Positions 35,978 through 44,175 of a stretch of DNA of 64,000 nucleotides are shown piece after piece. Below the pieces are notes generated by a model that worked only from the letters and a program-made list of their open reading frames with translations, did no database searches and had not been told where the DNA came from. Origin of the DNA: Eubacteriaceae bacterium Marseille-Q4139 (GTDB lineage Bacteria; Bacillota; Clostridia; Lachnospirales; Lachnospiraceae); NCBI GenBank assembly GCA_018223415.1, contig JAGTTQ010000001.1, positions 2,577,865 through 2,641,864 of the forward strand, given 5' to 3'. Position 1 is the first letter of the stretch; every line of letters begins with the position of its first letter. The position numbers and the translations under genes are program-made.

Positions 35978-37228
35978 TTAAGCTCTGAACAATCCTCCGA
36001 ACAGGGAAAGGAAGATCGGATTGTAAATATCGTCGATGATAACGGCGAAGGATGGATACAGAACCCATGCAATCGTGTGCCATCCGTACTGATCCATCAG
36101 GGCTTTCTCGTTTGCTACGGCGTTGGAACCGGAACCGCAGCCCCAACCGATGTTGCCGGCGGTCATAACGGCTGCGCCGTAATCGCGTCCGAACATGTTG
36201 AAGGATACGAAAATACCGAAGATGGCAATGAAGATTGCCTGTGCCAGAAGGATGATTCCCATCTGACCTGCCAGCGGTGCAAGGGCAACGAAGTCTGTGG
36301 TCATAAGGACAAGTGCCAGGTAAAGCTCCAGGAACATGTGCTCGATGGCTTCTACTTCCGGAACATAGAATTTAATTCCGGCAGCTTCCATGACGTTGCG
36401 GGCGATGGCGCCGGCGAACAGACAGCCGATGAATTTCGGCATCTCGATCATCGGGATGTTGTCAAGCAGGCAGTAGATCGGCATGCCGAGTGCTGCGATT
36501 AAAAGGGTCATGGCGAACATCATGATCATGTTGGTGTTGTTTAACTCGATGACCTTTCCGGTTGCCTGTGCTTCCGGTTTGTCGTTGGGATCAGACTTTA
36601 AACCGTGCTTTGCGATCAGGAAAGCAGCAACCGGGCCGCCGATTAAGGAACCCATGACGTTTCCGAGAGTACCTGCGGCAACGCCGACGCTTGTGGCATT
36701 GGCTGCGCCCCATTCCTCAAAGATCGGGCCGAAGGCAGAAGCCGTTCCGACGCCGCCGGACATGGAAGCGGAGGAACACTGGAGAGCCAGAAGCGGGTTC
36801 ATGCCGATCACCTGGGCGATGGCGATACCGAGGATGTTCTGGCAGGTAATCAGGATACATGCCGCAAGGGCGATCATGACGCAGAGCTTGCCGCCTGCAT
36901 GGCGCAGCATCTTGGCACTGAAGCCGAAGCCGACGCAGAGGAAGAAGATATTCTGTGTCAGGTCTTTCATCAGGGTGGCATCAAAGGTAATGCTTAAGGT
37001 GCCGGAAGCCTTGATGATGGAAATAATAATGGAAAAAATGATACCGGAAACAACGGGAGCCGGGATTGCGTATTTGCGCAGGGCTGCGGAACGGGCGACA
37101 ATGGCGCGGCCGCAGAAAATAACGATGGCTGCAAACCCCAGCGTACAGAGATACTCGAACTTGAATGATGCGATGGCACCATCTGCGGCAGGAGTAAATG
37201 TACCGAAATAGCTGATGATATTCTCCAT
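35978..37228 (-). CDS. Sodium/glutamate symporter (GltS family)
   Basis: 416 aa, ~11-12 membrane helices. It carries the GltS-type glycine-rich loop (SASMSGGVGTASAFGPIFEE, then NATSVGVAAGTLGNVMGSLIGGPVAA) and the second-half repeat around TAGNIGWGCGSGSNAVANE. The predicted function is Na+-driven glutamate uptake, or of a related dicarboxylate. ATG 37228 follows GGAGG by 7 nt; an in-frame TTG at 37243 has none. The gene has its own strong promoter and terminator and sits beside a DcuSR-like system that probably controls it. Confidence 0.88.
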   Translation of the reverse strand: MENIISYFGTFTPAADGAIASFKFEYLCTLGFAAIVIFCGRAIVARSAALRKYAIPAPVVSGIIFSIIISIIKASGTLSITFDATLMKDLTQNIFFLCVGFGFSAKMLRHAGGKLCVMIALAACILITCQNILGIAIAQVIGMNPLLALQCSSASMSGGVGTASAFGPIFEEWGAANATSVGVAAGTLGNVMGSLIGGPVAAFLIAKHGLKSDPNDKPEAQATGKVIELNNTNMIMMFAMTLLIAALGMPIYCLLDNIPMIEMPKFIGCLFAGAIARNVMEAAGIKFYVPEVEAIEHMFLELYLALVLMTTDFVALAPLAGQMGIILLAQAIFIAIFGIFVSFNMFGRDYGAAVMTAGNIGWGCGSGSNAVANEKALMDQYGWHTIAWVLYPSFAVIIDDIYNPIFLSLFGGLFRA

Positions 37229-37340
37229 AGAAACATCCTCCAATCTTTTTTGGGATCAACAATCCCTTTGCCGCAGCCGGAGAAGGAAGATCCCGGGCGT
37301 CATGGCCTGCGGCGTGAGATTGTTAAAAAACTATGAAAAA

Positions 37341-37369
37341 AGCATAAAATAAATCTCGGAGGATGTCAA
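37341..37369 (-). promoter_or_regulatory. Promoter of the GltS-type symporter gene
   Basis: On the minus strand, -35 TTGACA (37369-37364), 17-bp spacer, -10 TATGCT (37346-37341), about 110 bp before the start codon. Confidence 0.8.
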
Positions 37370-37370
37370 T

Positions 37371-37407
37371 TTTAGTAAGTAATGACGGGTTTTTGTAACT
37401 TTAGTAA
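37371..37407. promoter_or_regulatory. Direct repeat upstream of the symporter promoter, candidate response-regulator site
   Basis: TTTAGTAA occurs at 37371-37378 and again at 37400-37407, 29 bp apart. The first copy lies 1 bp upstream of the -35 box of the symporter promoter, the arrangement expected for an activator. The adjacent DcuR/CitB-like regulator is the obvious candidate, which is inference. Confidence 0.5.
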
Positions 37408-37427
37408 AAAGAATGGAGAAAAGAGCG

Positions 37428-38114
37428 TCAGCCCTCGCCGTACCGGTAGCGGATCGAGGGACGGCCGCCGGTGTTGTAGTCGATGATGCTGATGATTTCG
37501 CCGGTGTCTACCATATAGTTGACGTAGCGGCGGATGGTGATCCGGGACAGGTGGATCTGTTCGGCGATCTGCTCGCTTGTAAAATAGGAGTCCCGGTGTT
37601 CCTTTAAAAAGCTCTGGATCAGGGCCAGGGTCGATTCGTTTAAGCCCTTTGCGAGGCGCGCAGGCGCATTCTGGGCGCCGGCAGGATGGGCCAGGAGCTG
37701 GTCAATGGAATCCTGGTTTAAGTGCGCCTGTTTCTTTTCCAGATATTCCATGGTGTCGGAAAACTTGTCGAGGGCCGCCTTGAATCTGGAAAATTCAAAG
37801 GGCTTTACGAGATAGTCGATGACGCCGCGGCTGATAAGGGAGCGGACGATGTCCGTGTCGTTGGCGGAAGTCACCATGATGATGGACGGGGCCTGTCCCA
37901 TGCCGTGAAGGCGGTCGATGAACTCAGCGCCGTTCATGAGCGGCGTGTAATAGTCCAGGATGATCAGGTCAGCCGTGTGCTTTTTCAAATATTCCAGGGC
38001 TTCCGTGCCGTTTTTAAAGACCTTGTCGACGCGGAACGACGGACAGACCTCCGTGTACTGGCGGTTGATGGCGGCCACCATCGGGTCGTCCTCGATGATT
38101 ATGACGTGATACAT
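37428..38114 (-). CDS. CitB/DcuR-family response regulator
   Basis: 228 aa. The receiver domain has D9-D10, phospho-acceptor D54 (LIILDYYTPLMNG) and the conserved Lys in YLVKPFEFSR. A linker and C-terminal helix-turn-helix (SEQIAEQIHLSRITIRRYVNYM) follow, as in CitB, DcuR and MalR regulators of C4-dicarboxylate, citrate or glutamate transport. It overlaps the kinase gene by 16 nt and lies ~310 bp from the promoter-proximal end of the symporter gene on the same strand, so regulation of the symporter is likely. Confidence 0.9.
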   Translation of the reverse strand: MYHVIIIEDDPMVAAINRQYTEVCPSFRVDKVFKNGTEALEYLKKHTADLIILDYYTPLMNGAEFIDRLHGMGQAPSIIMVTSANDTDIVRSLISRGVIDYLVKPFEFSRFKAALDKFSDTMEYLEKKQAHLNQDSIDQLLAHPAGAQNAPARLAKGLNESTLALIQSFLKEHRDSYFTSEQIAEQIHLSRITIRRYVNYMVDTGEIISIIDYNTGGRPSIRYRYGEG

Positions 38115-39715
38115 GAATCGTTCTCCTTCCTGACGAATGTGAGGGTGAAGAAGGTGCCTTCGCCTTCTTCGGTGTCAATGGAGATTTCCCCGCCGTATTC
38201 CTCAATGATCTGATGGATCAGGAACAGGCCGGTGCCGCGCCCGGCGCCTTTGGAGGAAACGCCTTTTTCATAGATATGTTCAAGAAGCTCCGGCGGGATG
38301 CCGCGCCCCGTGTCCTCGCAGGTGATGATGCTGCACCCGGGGCTTATGTAGACGCCGAGGGTGATTTCGCGCACCTCTTTCTGGCAGGCGGAAAGCTCTT
38401 CGATGGCATTTTCTAAGAGGTTTCCCAGGATTGTGATGTAGGAATTGACAGGCATCAGCAGATCCTTTTCGGCGCAGCGGCTGTCATGGCTTACAGAAAG
38501 CAGGATCCCAAGCTCCGCCGCATGCATCATCTTCCCGATGACGAGGGCGCAGATATTGGATTCCCTGAGACAGTCGGCCGTCTGGCGGACAGCCTGGCTG
38601 GAAACCAGGTTGCTGTTTACAATGAAGGAAATGGCTTTTTCTGTCTCACCGGTCTGGAGATAGCCGAGAATCACATGGAGCTTATTGAGAAATTCATGGT
38701 TGAAGGCCCGCAGGGTGTCCAGCATGCTCTTTGCCCCGGAAAGCTCGTCGGACAGGGCTTCCATCTCCGTCCTGTCGTTTAAAATCATGAGGCTTCCCTG
38801 GATGTTGCCCGAGTTTTCAATGGGGATTTCGCTGACAAAGAGCGGGTGCCCGTAGAGTGTATGAGGCATGTGGTAGGAAGCCTCGCCGGTGCGGAGGACA
38901 GAGCCGGCCGCCGCAGCCGGGAAAAGCTCGGTAATCAGCCGCCCGCGGAGCCTGGTATTTTCCGGGAAAATCCGCCTTGCCGCATGGTTCGCAAAAAGGA
39001 TTTTTCCCTCCCGGTCCGCGGCAATCAGGCCTTCCTCCAGGGTATTTAAGACGTCGCTCTGCTTTAAGTACAAATCGAGAAGCTCTTCCGGCTGATGGCC
39101 CATGAGCGAGGACTGGAGGAGCCGGACGATACCATGGGACAAAAGGACGCTGACCGGGATCATGGCGCAGAGAATCAGCGCGTAGGGGAGAAGCAGCATC
39201 CTGGCCTGTTCTGAGATATAGGAAGTAAAGACGGAGGCGATGACGAAGCCCACGATAGTACCGTCCTGGTCGGTGACGGCATGGAAGGCCCGGCGCTGTG
39301 TGCCCCGGGTGCCGAAGCCTGTGGTAATGTAGGGCTCGCTTCCGGCCAGAATGTCATCCTGTTCGCCCTCCACGTAGGTTTCACCGCTTTCCTGCCGGTT
39401 CGTATGGTAAAAACGAAGGCCGTTGGCATCGTAGACGGCTAACACGTTGATGTCGGGGAAATACTGATGGATGGCGTCCAGCTCCCGGATGGCCGCCGGA
39501 TAGGGATAGCCGTCCTTTAACATGGCCGTCACCTGTTCCATGGAGGCCACGTACGCAGCGATGCTGCTGATGTTTTTGTCAAGCTCACGCTTCTGACGCG
39601 TCAGTGCAAAGGTCAGGGTCACGCCGAGGGAAAGGGTGAGGAGCGATAGGGAGATGGAGAGAAAGCCGAAAAAAATCTGTTTTTCAAGGGAAAGGCTTCG
39701 GATTTTCTGAAGCAT
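38099..39715 (-). CDS. DcuS/CitA-family sensor histidine kinase
   Basis: 538 aa. A first membrane helix (~14-37), an extracytoplasmic PAS-like sensor (~40-165, with FPDINVLAVYDANGLRFYHTN) and a second helix (~172-195) come first. A cytoplasmic PAS domain (~215-320), a SpoOB-type dimerisation helix with phospho-acceptor His in RAFNHEFLNKLHVILGYLQ, and a HATPase domain (LGNLLENAIEEL, DTGRGIP, GTGLFLIHQIIEEYGG) follow. This is the CitA/DcuS layout for sensing small carboxylates outside the cell. ATG 39715 follows GGAGGTG; an upstream open extension is not coding. Confidence 0.91.
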   Translation of the reverse strand: MLQKIRSLSLEKQIFFGFLSISLSLLTLSLGVTLTFALTRQKRELDKNISSIAAYVASMEQVTAMLKDGYPYPAAIRELDAIHQYFPDINVLAVYDANGLRFYHTNRQESGETYVEGEQDDILAGSEPYITTGFGTRGTQRRAFHAVTDQDGTIVGFVIASVFTSYISEQARMLLLPYALILCAMIPVSVLLSHGIVRLLQSSLMGHQPEELLDLYLKQSDVLNTLEEGLIAADREGKILFANHAARRIFPENTRLRGRLITELFPAAAAGSVLRTGEASYHMPHTLYGHPLFVSEIPIENSGNIQGSLMILNDRTEMEALSDELSGAKSMLDTLRAFNHEFLNKLHVILGYLQTGETEKAISFIVNSNLVSSQAVRQTADCLRESNICALVIGKMMHAAELGILLSVSHDSRCAEKDLLMPVNSYITILGNLLENAIEELSACQKEVREITLGVYISPGCSIITCEDTGRGIPPELLEHIYEKGVSSKGAGRGTGLFLIHQIIEEYGGEISIDTEEGEGTFFTLTFVRKENDSCITS

Positions 39716-39915
39716 GGCGCACCTCCGGGAAGTTTCGTTTTCATCTTCATCAGTATAATGAAAAATGAAGGAAGTTGCAACCGGGAAATCGGAAAGCCAG
39801 CCGTCCCGGTGAATAGAAAACGGACTTTCGGCGCATATTTTTCCATGTCGGGGGCCAGGGGGCGGAAAAACATCGGAAAAACAGGAAAAACCGCGGTCAC
39901 TTTGTAAAAAAGGAC

Positions 39916-39944
39916 TTGCTATTTCCGGAAATATTAGGTACAAT
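39916..39944 (+). promoter_or_regulatory. Promoter of gap
   Basis: -35 TTGCTA (39916-39921), 17-bp spacer, -10 TACAAT (39939-39944), about 60 bp before the gap start in a 287-bp intergenic region with no other gene. Confidence 0.7.
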
Positions 39945-40002
39945 AAAACGTAGGTTGATTATAATTTAACAATCACATATATTTTTTAGGAGGAATGAAA
40001 GA

Positions 40003-41019
40003 ATGGCAGTTAAGGTAGCAATTAACGGTTTCGGACGTATCGGACGTCTCGCTTTCAGACAGATGTTCCAGGCAGAGGGCTATGAGGTAGTGGCAATCAA
40101 CGACCTTACCAATCCGGCCATGTTAGCCCATCTTTTAAAGTATGACTCTTCCCAGGGCAGATACGCTCTTGCAGATACCGTATCCGCAGGTGAGGATTCC
40201 ATCACCGTAAACGGACAGACCATCAAGATCTACGCAGAGGCAGACGCTTCCAAGCTTCCGTGGGGCGAGATCGGCGTAGACGTTGTTTTAGAGTGTACAG
40301 GCTTCTATACCTCCAAGACAAAGGCTGAGGCTCACATCAAAGCCGGCGCCAAGAAGGTTGTTATTTCCGCTCCGGCAGGAAATGACCTTCCGACTATCGT
40401 ATTCAGCGTAAATGAGAACACCCTGACAAAAGAGGACACCATCATTTCCGCTGCTTCCTGTACGACAAACTGCCTGGCTCCGATGGCAAAGGCATTAAAT
40501 GACTATGCCCCGATCCAGTCCGGCATCATGTCCACGATCCACGCTTACACCGGCGACCAGATGGTTTTAGACGGCCCGCACAGAAAAGGCGACTTCAGAC
40601 GTGCCCGCGCTGCCGCTGTCAATATCGTTCCCAACTCCACAGGCGCTGCCAAGGCTATCGGCCTTGTTATTCCGGAGTTAAACGGCAAGTTAATCGGCTC
40701 CGCACAGCGTGTTCCGGTTCCGACCGGCTCCACCACGATCCTTGTTGCCGTTGTTAAGGGCAAGGACGTTACGAAGGAAGGCATCAACGCCGCTATGAAG
40801 GCAGCCGCTTCCGCTTCCTTTGGCTACAATGAGGAAGAGATCGTTTCCTCCGACGTCATCGGAATGACCTACGGCTCCTTATTCGATGCAACCCAGACCA
40901 TGGTTTCCAAGGTTGACGAGGACACCTATCAGGTACAGGTTGTTTCCTGGTACGACAACGAGAACTCCTACACAAGCCAGATGGTACGCACCATCAAATA
41001 CTTTGCAGAGTTAGGTTAA
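40003..41019 (+). CDS. gap: Glyceraldehyde-3-phosphate dehydrogenase, type I
   Basis: 338 aa glycolytic enzyme converting glyceraldehyde-3-phosphate to 1,3-bisphosphoglycerate. The NAD site is INGFGRIGRLAFRQ, the catalytic Cys is in SAASCTTNCLAPMAKAL (~152), and WYDNENSY is near the end. A TAGGAGG site precedes the ATG. Codon use (many TTA/AAG/ATC and few rare codons) is that of a highly expressed gene. It leads the gap-pgk-tpiA cluster. Confidence 0.97.
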   Translation: MAVKVAINGFGRIGRLAFRQMFQAEGYEVVAINDLTNPAMLAHLLKYDSSQGRYALADTVSAGEDSITVNGQTIKIYAEADASKLPWGEIGVDVVLECTGFYTSKTKAEAHIKAGAKKVVISAPAGNDLPTIVFSVNENTLTKEDTIISAASCTTNCLAPMAKALNDYAPIQSGIMSTIHAYTGDQMVLDGPHRKGDFRRARAAAVNIVPNSTGAAKAIGLVIPELNGKLIGSAQRVPVPTGSTTILVAVVKGKDVTKEGINAAMKAAASASFGYNEEEIVSSDVIGMTYGSLFDATQTMVSKVDEDTYQVQVVSWYDNENSYTSQMVRTIKYFAELG

Positions 41020-41030
41020 TGGCTCATAGT

Positions 41031-41062
41031 AAGAGGCCGGTCATGGATGGCCGGCCTCTTTT
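41031..41062 (+). terminator. Hairpin terminator/attenuator between gap and pgk
   Basis: AAGAGGCCGG pairs with CCGGCCTCTT around TCATGGATGG, followed by TTGC. It begins 12 bp after gap and ends about 30 bp before pgk. It may give gap more transcript than pgk-tpiA. Confidence 0.75.
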
Positions 41063-41092
41063 GCAATATTTTTTAAAAGGAGATATGGATCC

Positions 41093-42298
41093 ATGTTAAA
41101 TAAGAAATCCGTTGACGATATCAATGTAAAGGGAAAACGCGTGCTGGTGCGCTGCGACTTCAACGTACCGTTAAAGGAGGGAAAGATCACCGACGAGAAC
41201 CGTCTCGTGGCTGCCCTTCCGACCATTAAAAAATTAGTAAACGACGGCGGAAAGATCATCCTCTGCTCCCACCTTGGAAAGCCGAAGGGAGAGCCGAAGC
41301 CGGAGCTTTCCCTGGCGCCTGTTGCAAAGAGGCTTTCCGAGCTTCTCGGCCAGGAAGTGAAGTTTGCGGCTGACAACGAGGTAGTCGGCCCCAACGCGAA
41401 GGCAGCCGTTGAGGCTATGAAGGACGGCGACGTGATCCTTCTTGAGAACACCCGCTACCGCGCCGAGGAGACGAAGAACGGCGAGGCCTTCAGCAAAGAC
41501 CTGGCTTCCCTCTGCGACGTATTTGTAAACGATGCCTTCGGTACGGCACACCGTGCCCACTGCTCCAACGTAGGCGTGACCCAGTTCGTAGACACCTCCG
41601 TTGTGGGCTACTTAATGCAGAAAGAAATCGACTTCCTCGGAAACGCCGTGGAGAACCCGGTCCGCCCGTTCGTTGCCATCTTAGGCGGCGCAAAGGTAGC
41701 CGATAAGTTAAACGTCATTTCCAACCTGCTGGAAAAATGCGACACTTTAATCATCGGCGGCGGCATGGCCTACACCTTCTTAAAGGCACAGGGCAAGGAA
41801 GTCGGAACCTCCCTGGTGGACGAAACCAAGCTTGACTACTGCAAGGAAATGATTGCAAAGGCAGAGAGCCTCGGAAAGAAGCTGCTTCTTCCGGTGGACA
41901 CGGCCGTTGTTGCCGAGTTCCCGAACCCCATCGACGCTCCTGTCGATGCGAAGTACGTTTCCGTTGACGCCATGCCGGCAGACATGATGGGCGTTGATAT
42001 CGGGCCGGAAACATGCGCCCTTTATGTGGATGCCGTGAAGAACGCGAAGACGGTCGTCTGGAACGGGCCTATGGGTATCTTCGAGAACCCGACGTTAGCA
42101 GCCGGCACCATCGCCGTTGCAAAGGCTCTCGCTGAGACGGATGCCACGACGGTTATCGGCGGCGGTGACTCCGCAGCAGCCGTGAACCAGCTTGGCTTCG
42201 GCGACAAGATGACGCATATTTCCACCGGCGGCGGCGCTTCCCTTGAGTTCTTAGAGGGCAAGGAGCTTCCGGGCGTGGCAGCAGCCAACGACAAATAG
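41093..42298 (+). CDS. pgk: Phosphoglycerate kinase
   Basis: 401 aa. Substrate-binding segment VLVRCDFNVPL near the N-terminus, LENTRYRAEETKN, the hinge region and the ATP-binding GGGDSAAAVNQLG near the C-terminus are all present. It makes ATP and 3-phosphoglycerate in glycolysis. AGGAGAT precedes the ATG. Full length and intact. Confidence 0.97.
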   Translation: MLNKKSVDDINVKGKRVLVRCDFNVPLKEGKITDENRLVAALPTIKKLVNDGGKIILCSHLGKPKGEPKPELSLAPVAKRLSELLGQEVKFAADNEVVGPNAKAAVEAMKDGDVILLENTRYRAEETKNGEAFSKDLASLCDVFVNDAFGTAHRAHCSNVGVTQFVDTSVVGYLMQKEIDFLGNAVENPVRPFVAILGGAKVADKLNVISNLLEKCDTLIIGGGMAYTFLKAQGKEVGTSLVDETKLDYCKEMIAKAESLGKKLLLPVDTAVVAEFPNPIDAPVDAKYVSVDAMPADMMGVDIGPETCALYVDAVKNAKTVVWNGPMGIFENPTLAAGTIAVAKALAETDATTVIGGGDSAAAVNQLGFGDKMTHISTGGGASLEFLEGKELPGVAAANDK

Positions 42299-42320
42299 AT
42301 TGTAAAGAGGGGTAAGGAAC

Positions 42321-43073
42321 ATGGCAAGAAGGAAAATCATTGCAGGAAACTGGAAAATGAACATGACGCCGAGCGAGGCCGTGGCTCTGGCTGAGACCTT
42401 AAAGCCGCTTGTGGCGACAGAAGAGGCCGACGTAGTCTTCTGCGTGCCGGCCATCGACATCATTCCGGTGGCAGAGGCTGTAAAGGGCACCAACATCGCC
42501 GTTGGCGCGGAGAACATGTATTTTGAGGAAAAGGGCGCTTATACGGGCGAAATTTCCCCGAACATGCTGACAGATGCCGGCGTAAAATATGTGATCCTTG
42601 GCCATTCCGAGAGACGTGAGTATTTCGCGGAGACTGACGAGACGGTCAACAAGAAGGTTTTAAAGGCCTTCGAGCACGGCCTGATCCCGATCATCTGCTG
42701 CGGCGAGACTCTGACCCAGAGGGAACAGGGCATCACCATCGACTGGGTGCGCAAGCAGGTGAAGATTGCCTTCCAGAACGTGACGGCAGACCAGGCAAAG
42801 CAGGCGGTCATCGCCTACGAGCCGATCTGGGCCATCGGAACAGGAAAGACTGCCACGACGGCGCAGGCAGAGGAAGTCTGCGGCGCCATCCGTGCCTGCA
42901 TCGGCGAGATCTACGATGAAGCCACGAAGGAAGCCATCCGCATCCAGTACGGCGGCTCCGTAAACGCAGGCAATGCGGCCGAACTGTTCGCTGAGCCGGA
43001 CATCGACGGCGGCCTTGTGGGCGGCGCGTCCTTAAAGGCTGAGTTCGGAAATATCGTCAATTATAATAAGTAA
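42321..43073 (+). CDS. tpiA: Triosephosphate isomerase
   Basis: 250 aa. Catalytic residues are Lys in GNWKMN (~12), His in LGHSERREYF (~95) and Glu in AYEPIWAIGTGKTA (~168). The phosphate-binding loop YGGSVNAGNA is near the end. It interconverts dihydroxyacetone phosphate and glyceraldehyde-3-phosphate. It lies 22 bp after pgk and is followed by a terminator. Confidence 0.97.
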   Translation: MARRKIIAGNWKMNMTPSEAVALAETLKPLVATEEADVVFCVPAIDIIPVAEAVKGTNIAVGAENMYFEEKGAYTGEISPNMLTDAGVKYVILGHSERREYFAETDETVNKKVLKAFEHGLIPIICCGETLTQREQGITIDWVRKQVKIAFQNVTADQAKQAVIAYEPIWAIGTGKTATTAQAEEVCGAIRACIGEIYDEATKEAIRIQYGGSVNAGNAAELFAEPDIDGGLVGGASLKAEFGNIVNYNK

Positions 43074-43090
43074 GAACAGGTTCAGAGGAA

Positions 43091-43125
43091 AGACGCCCTG
43101 CGGCCATGGCCCCGGGCGTCTTTTT
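43091..43125 (+). terminator. Terminator of the gap-pgk-tpiA cluster
   Basis: AGACGCCC pairs with GGGCGTCT around a GC-rich loop, followed by TTTTT, 17 bp after the tpiA stop. Confidence 0.85.
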
Positions 43126-43143
43126 AGACGGAGGAGAGGTTTT

Positions 43144-43566
43144 ATGGAGTATCAAAGATTTGGAAATACGATGTTCGTGCGGATTGACCGGGGAGAGGAA
43201 ATTTTAGAGGAAATGAAAAAGGCGGCCGAGGCGGAACATGTGAAGCTGGCGACGGTGAGCGCCCTGGGCGCTTTAAGCTCCATGGCTGTCGGCGTCTATG
43301 ACGTGGAGAAAAAGCAGTATTTCGGGAACGAGTTTTCCGGGGCCCTTGAGATTGTGTCCTTAACAGGCACCATCACCACCATGAACGGCGAATATTACAG
43401 CCACATCCATCTGGCGGCCGCAGACGATAAGGGGAACGTGTTCGGCGGCCACATGAACAAGGGGATTGTGAGCGCCACCTGCGAGATGGTGATTACGGTC
43501 ATTGACGGCACCGTGGAGAGGGAAAAGGACGATGTGACCGGGCTTAATCTTTTTAAATTTTTGTAG
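43144..43566 (+). CDS. PPC-domain (DUF296) protein
   Basis: 140 aa, all one PPC/DUF296 domain as in the non-AT-hook bacterial relatives of plant AHL proteins. It has EILEEMKKAAEAEHVKLATVSALGAL and the metal-site-like YYSHIHLAAADDKGNVFGGHM (two His plus a later His). The biochemical role of free-standing bacterial PPC proteins is not established. It starts 18 bp after the tpiA terminator with GGAGGAG upstream. Confidence 0.86.
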   Translation: MEYQRFGNTMFVRIDRGEEILEEMKKAAEAEHVKLATVSALGALSSMAVGVYDVEKKQYFGNEFSGALEIVSLTGTITTMNGEYYSHIHLAAADDKGNVFGGHMNKGIVSATCEMVITVIDGTVEREKDDVTGLNLFKFL

Positions 43567-43579
43567 TCGGCCAGGCTTC

Positions 43580-43608
43580 TTGACAAGGGGGCATCTTTAC
43601 GCTATAAT
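43580..43608 (+). promoter_or_regulatory. greA-lysS promoter
   Basis: -35 TTGACA (43580-43585), 17-bp spacer, -10 TATAAT (43603-43608): both boxes are perfect consensus, 58 bp before greA. Confidence 0.92.
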
Positions 43609-43666
43609 ACGTTGAATGTATCATAAGGGGCAGTATGCCCCCAGAATTAAAGGAAGGTAAGACGTC

Positions 43667-44149
43667 ATGGCAGATAAGAAGCATATTTTGACTTACGCAG
43701 GACTTAAAAAGTACGAAGAAGAACTTCAGGATCTGAAGGTAAACCGCCGTAAGGAAGTTGCCCAGAAAATCAAGGAAGCGAGAGAGCAGGGCGACTTATC
43801 CGAGAACGCAGAGTATGACGCTGCGAAAGATGAACAGAGAGATATCGAGGCCAGGATTGAGGAGCTGGAGAAGCTTCTTAAGAACGCCGAGGTTGTAGTA
43901 GAGGATGAAATTGAGTTAGACAAGATCAGCATCGGCTGCCAGGTGAAGGTATATGACCTGGAATTTGATGAGGAGATCGAGTTCCGTCTCGTGGGTTCCA
44001 CGGAGGCCAACAGCCTTCAGAACAAGATTTCCAACGAGTCCCCGGTGGGCCATGCGCTGCTTGGCAGAAAGGTCGGAGACGTTGTGGACGTGGAGACCCA
44101 GGCAGGCGTGATCCAGTACCGGGTTCTGGATATCAAGAGAGTCGACTAA
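43667..44149 (+). CDS. greA: Transcription elongation factor GreA
   Basis: 160 aa. An N-terminal antiparallel coiled coil (~5-78, including REQGDLSENAEYDAAKDEQ with its acidic tip) and a C-terminal FKBP-like domain (~85-158; SPVGHALLGRKVGDVV) are present. It rescues backtracked RNA polymerase by stimulating transcript cleavage. It is driven by a consensus promoter and followed 26 bp later by lysS, a common Firmicute pairing. Confidence 0.97.
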   Translation: MADKKHILTYAGLKKYEEELQDLKVNRRKEVAQKIKEAREQGDLSENAEYDAAKDEQRDIEARIEELEKLLKNAEVVVEDEIELDKISIGCQVKVYDLEFDEEIEFRLVGSTEANSLQNKISNESPVGHALLGRKVGDVVDVETQAGVIQYRVLDIKRVD

Positions 44150-44175
44150 TTTACCGATAGTGAGGAGAGAAAAAA

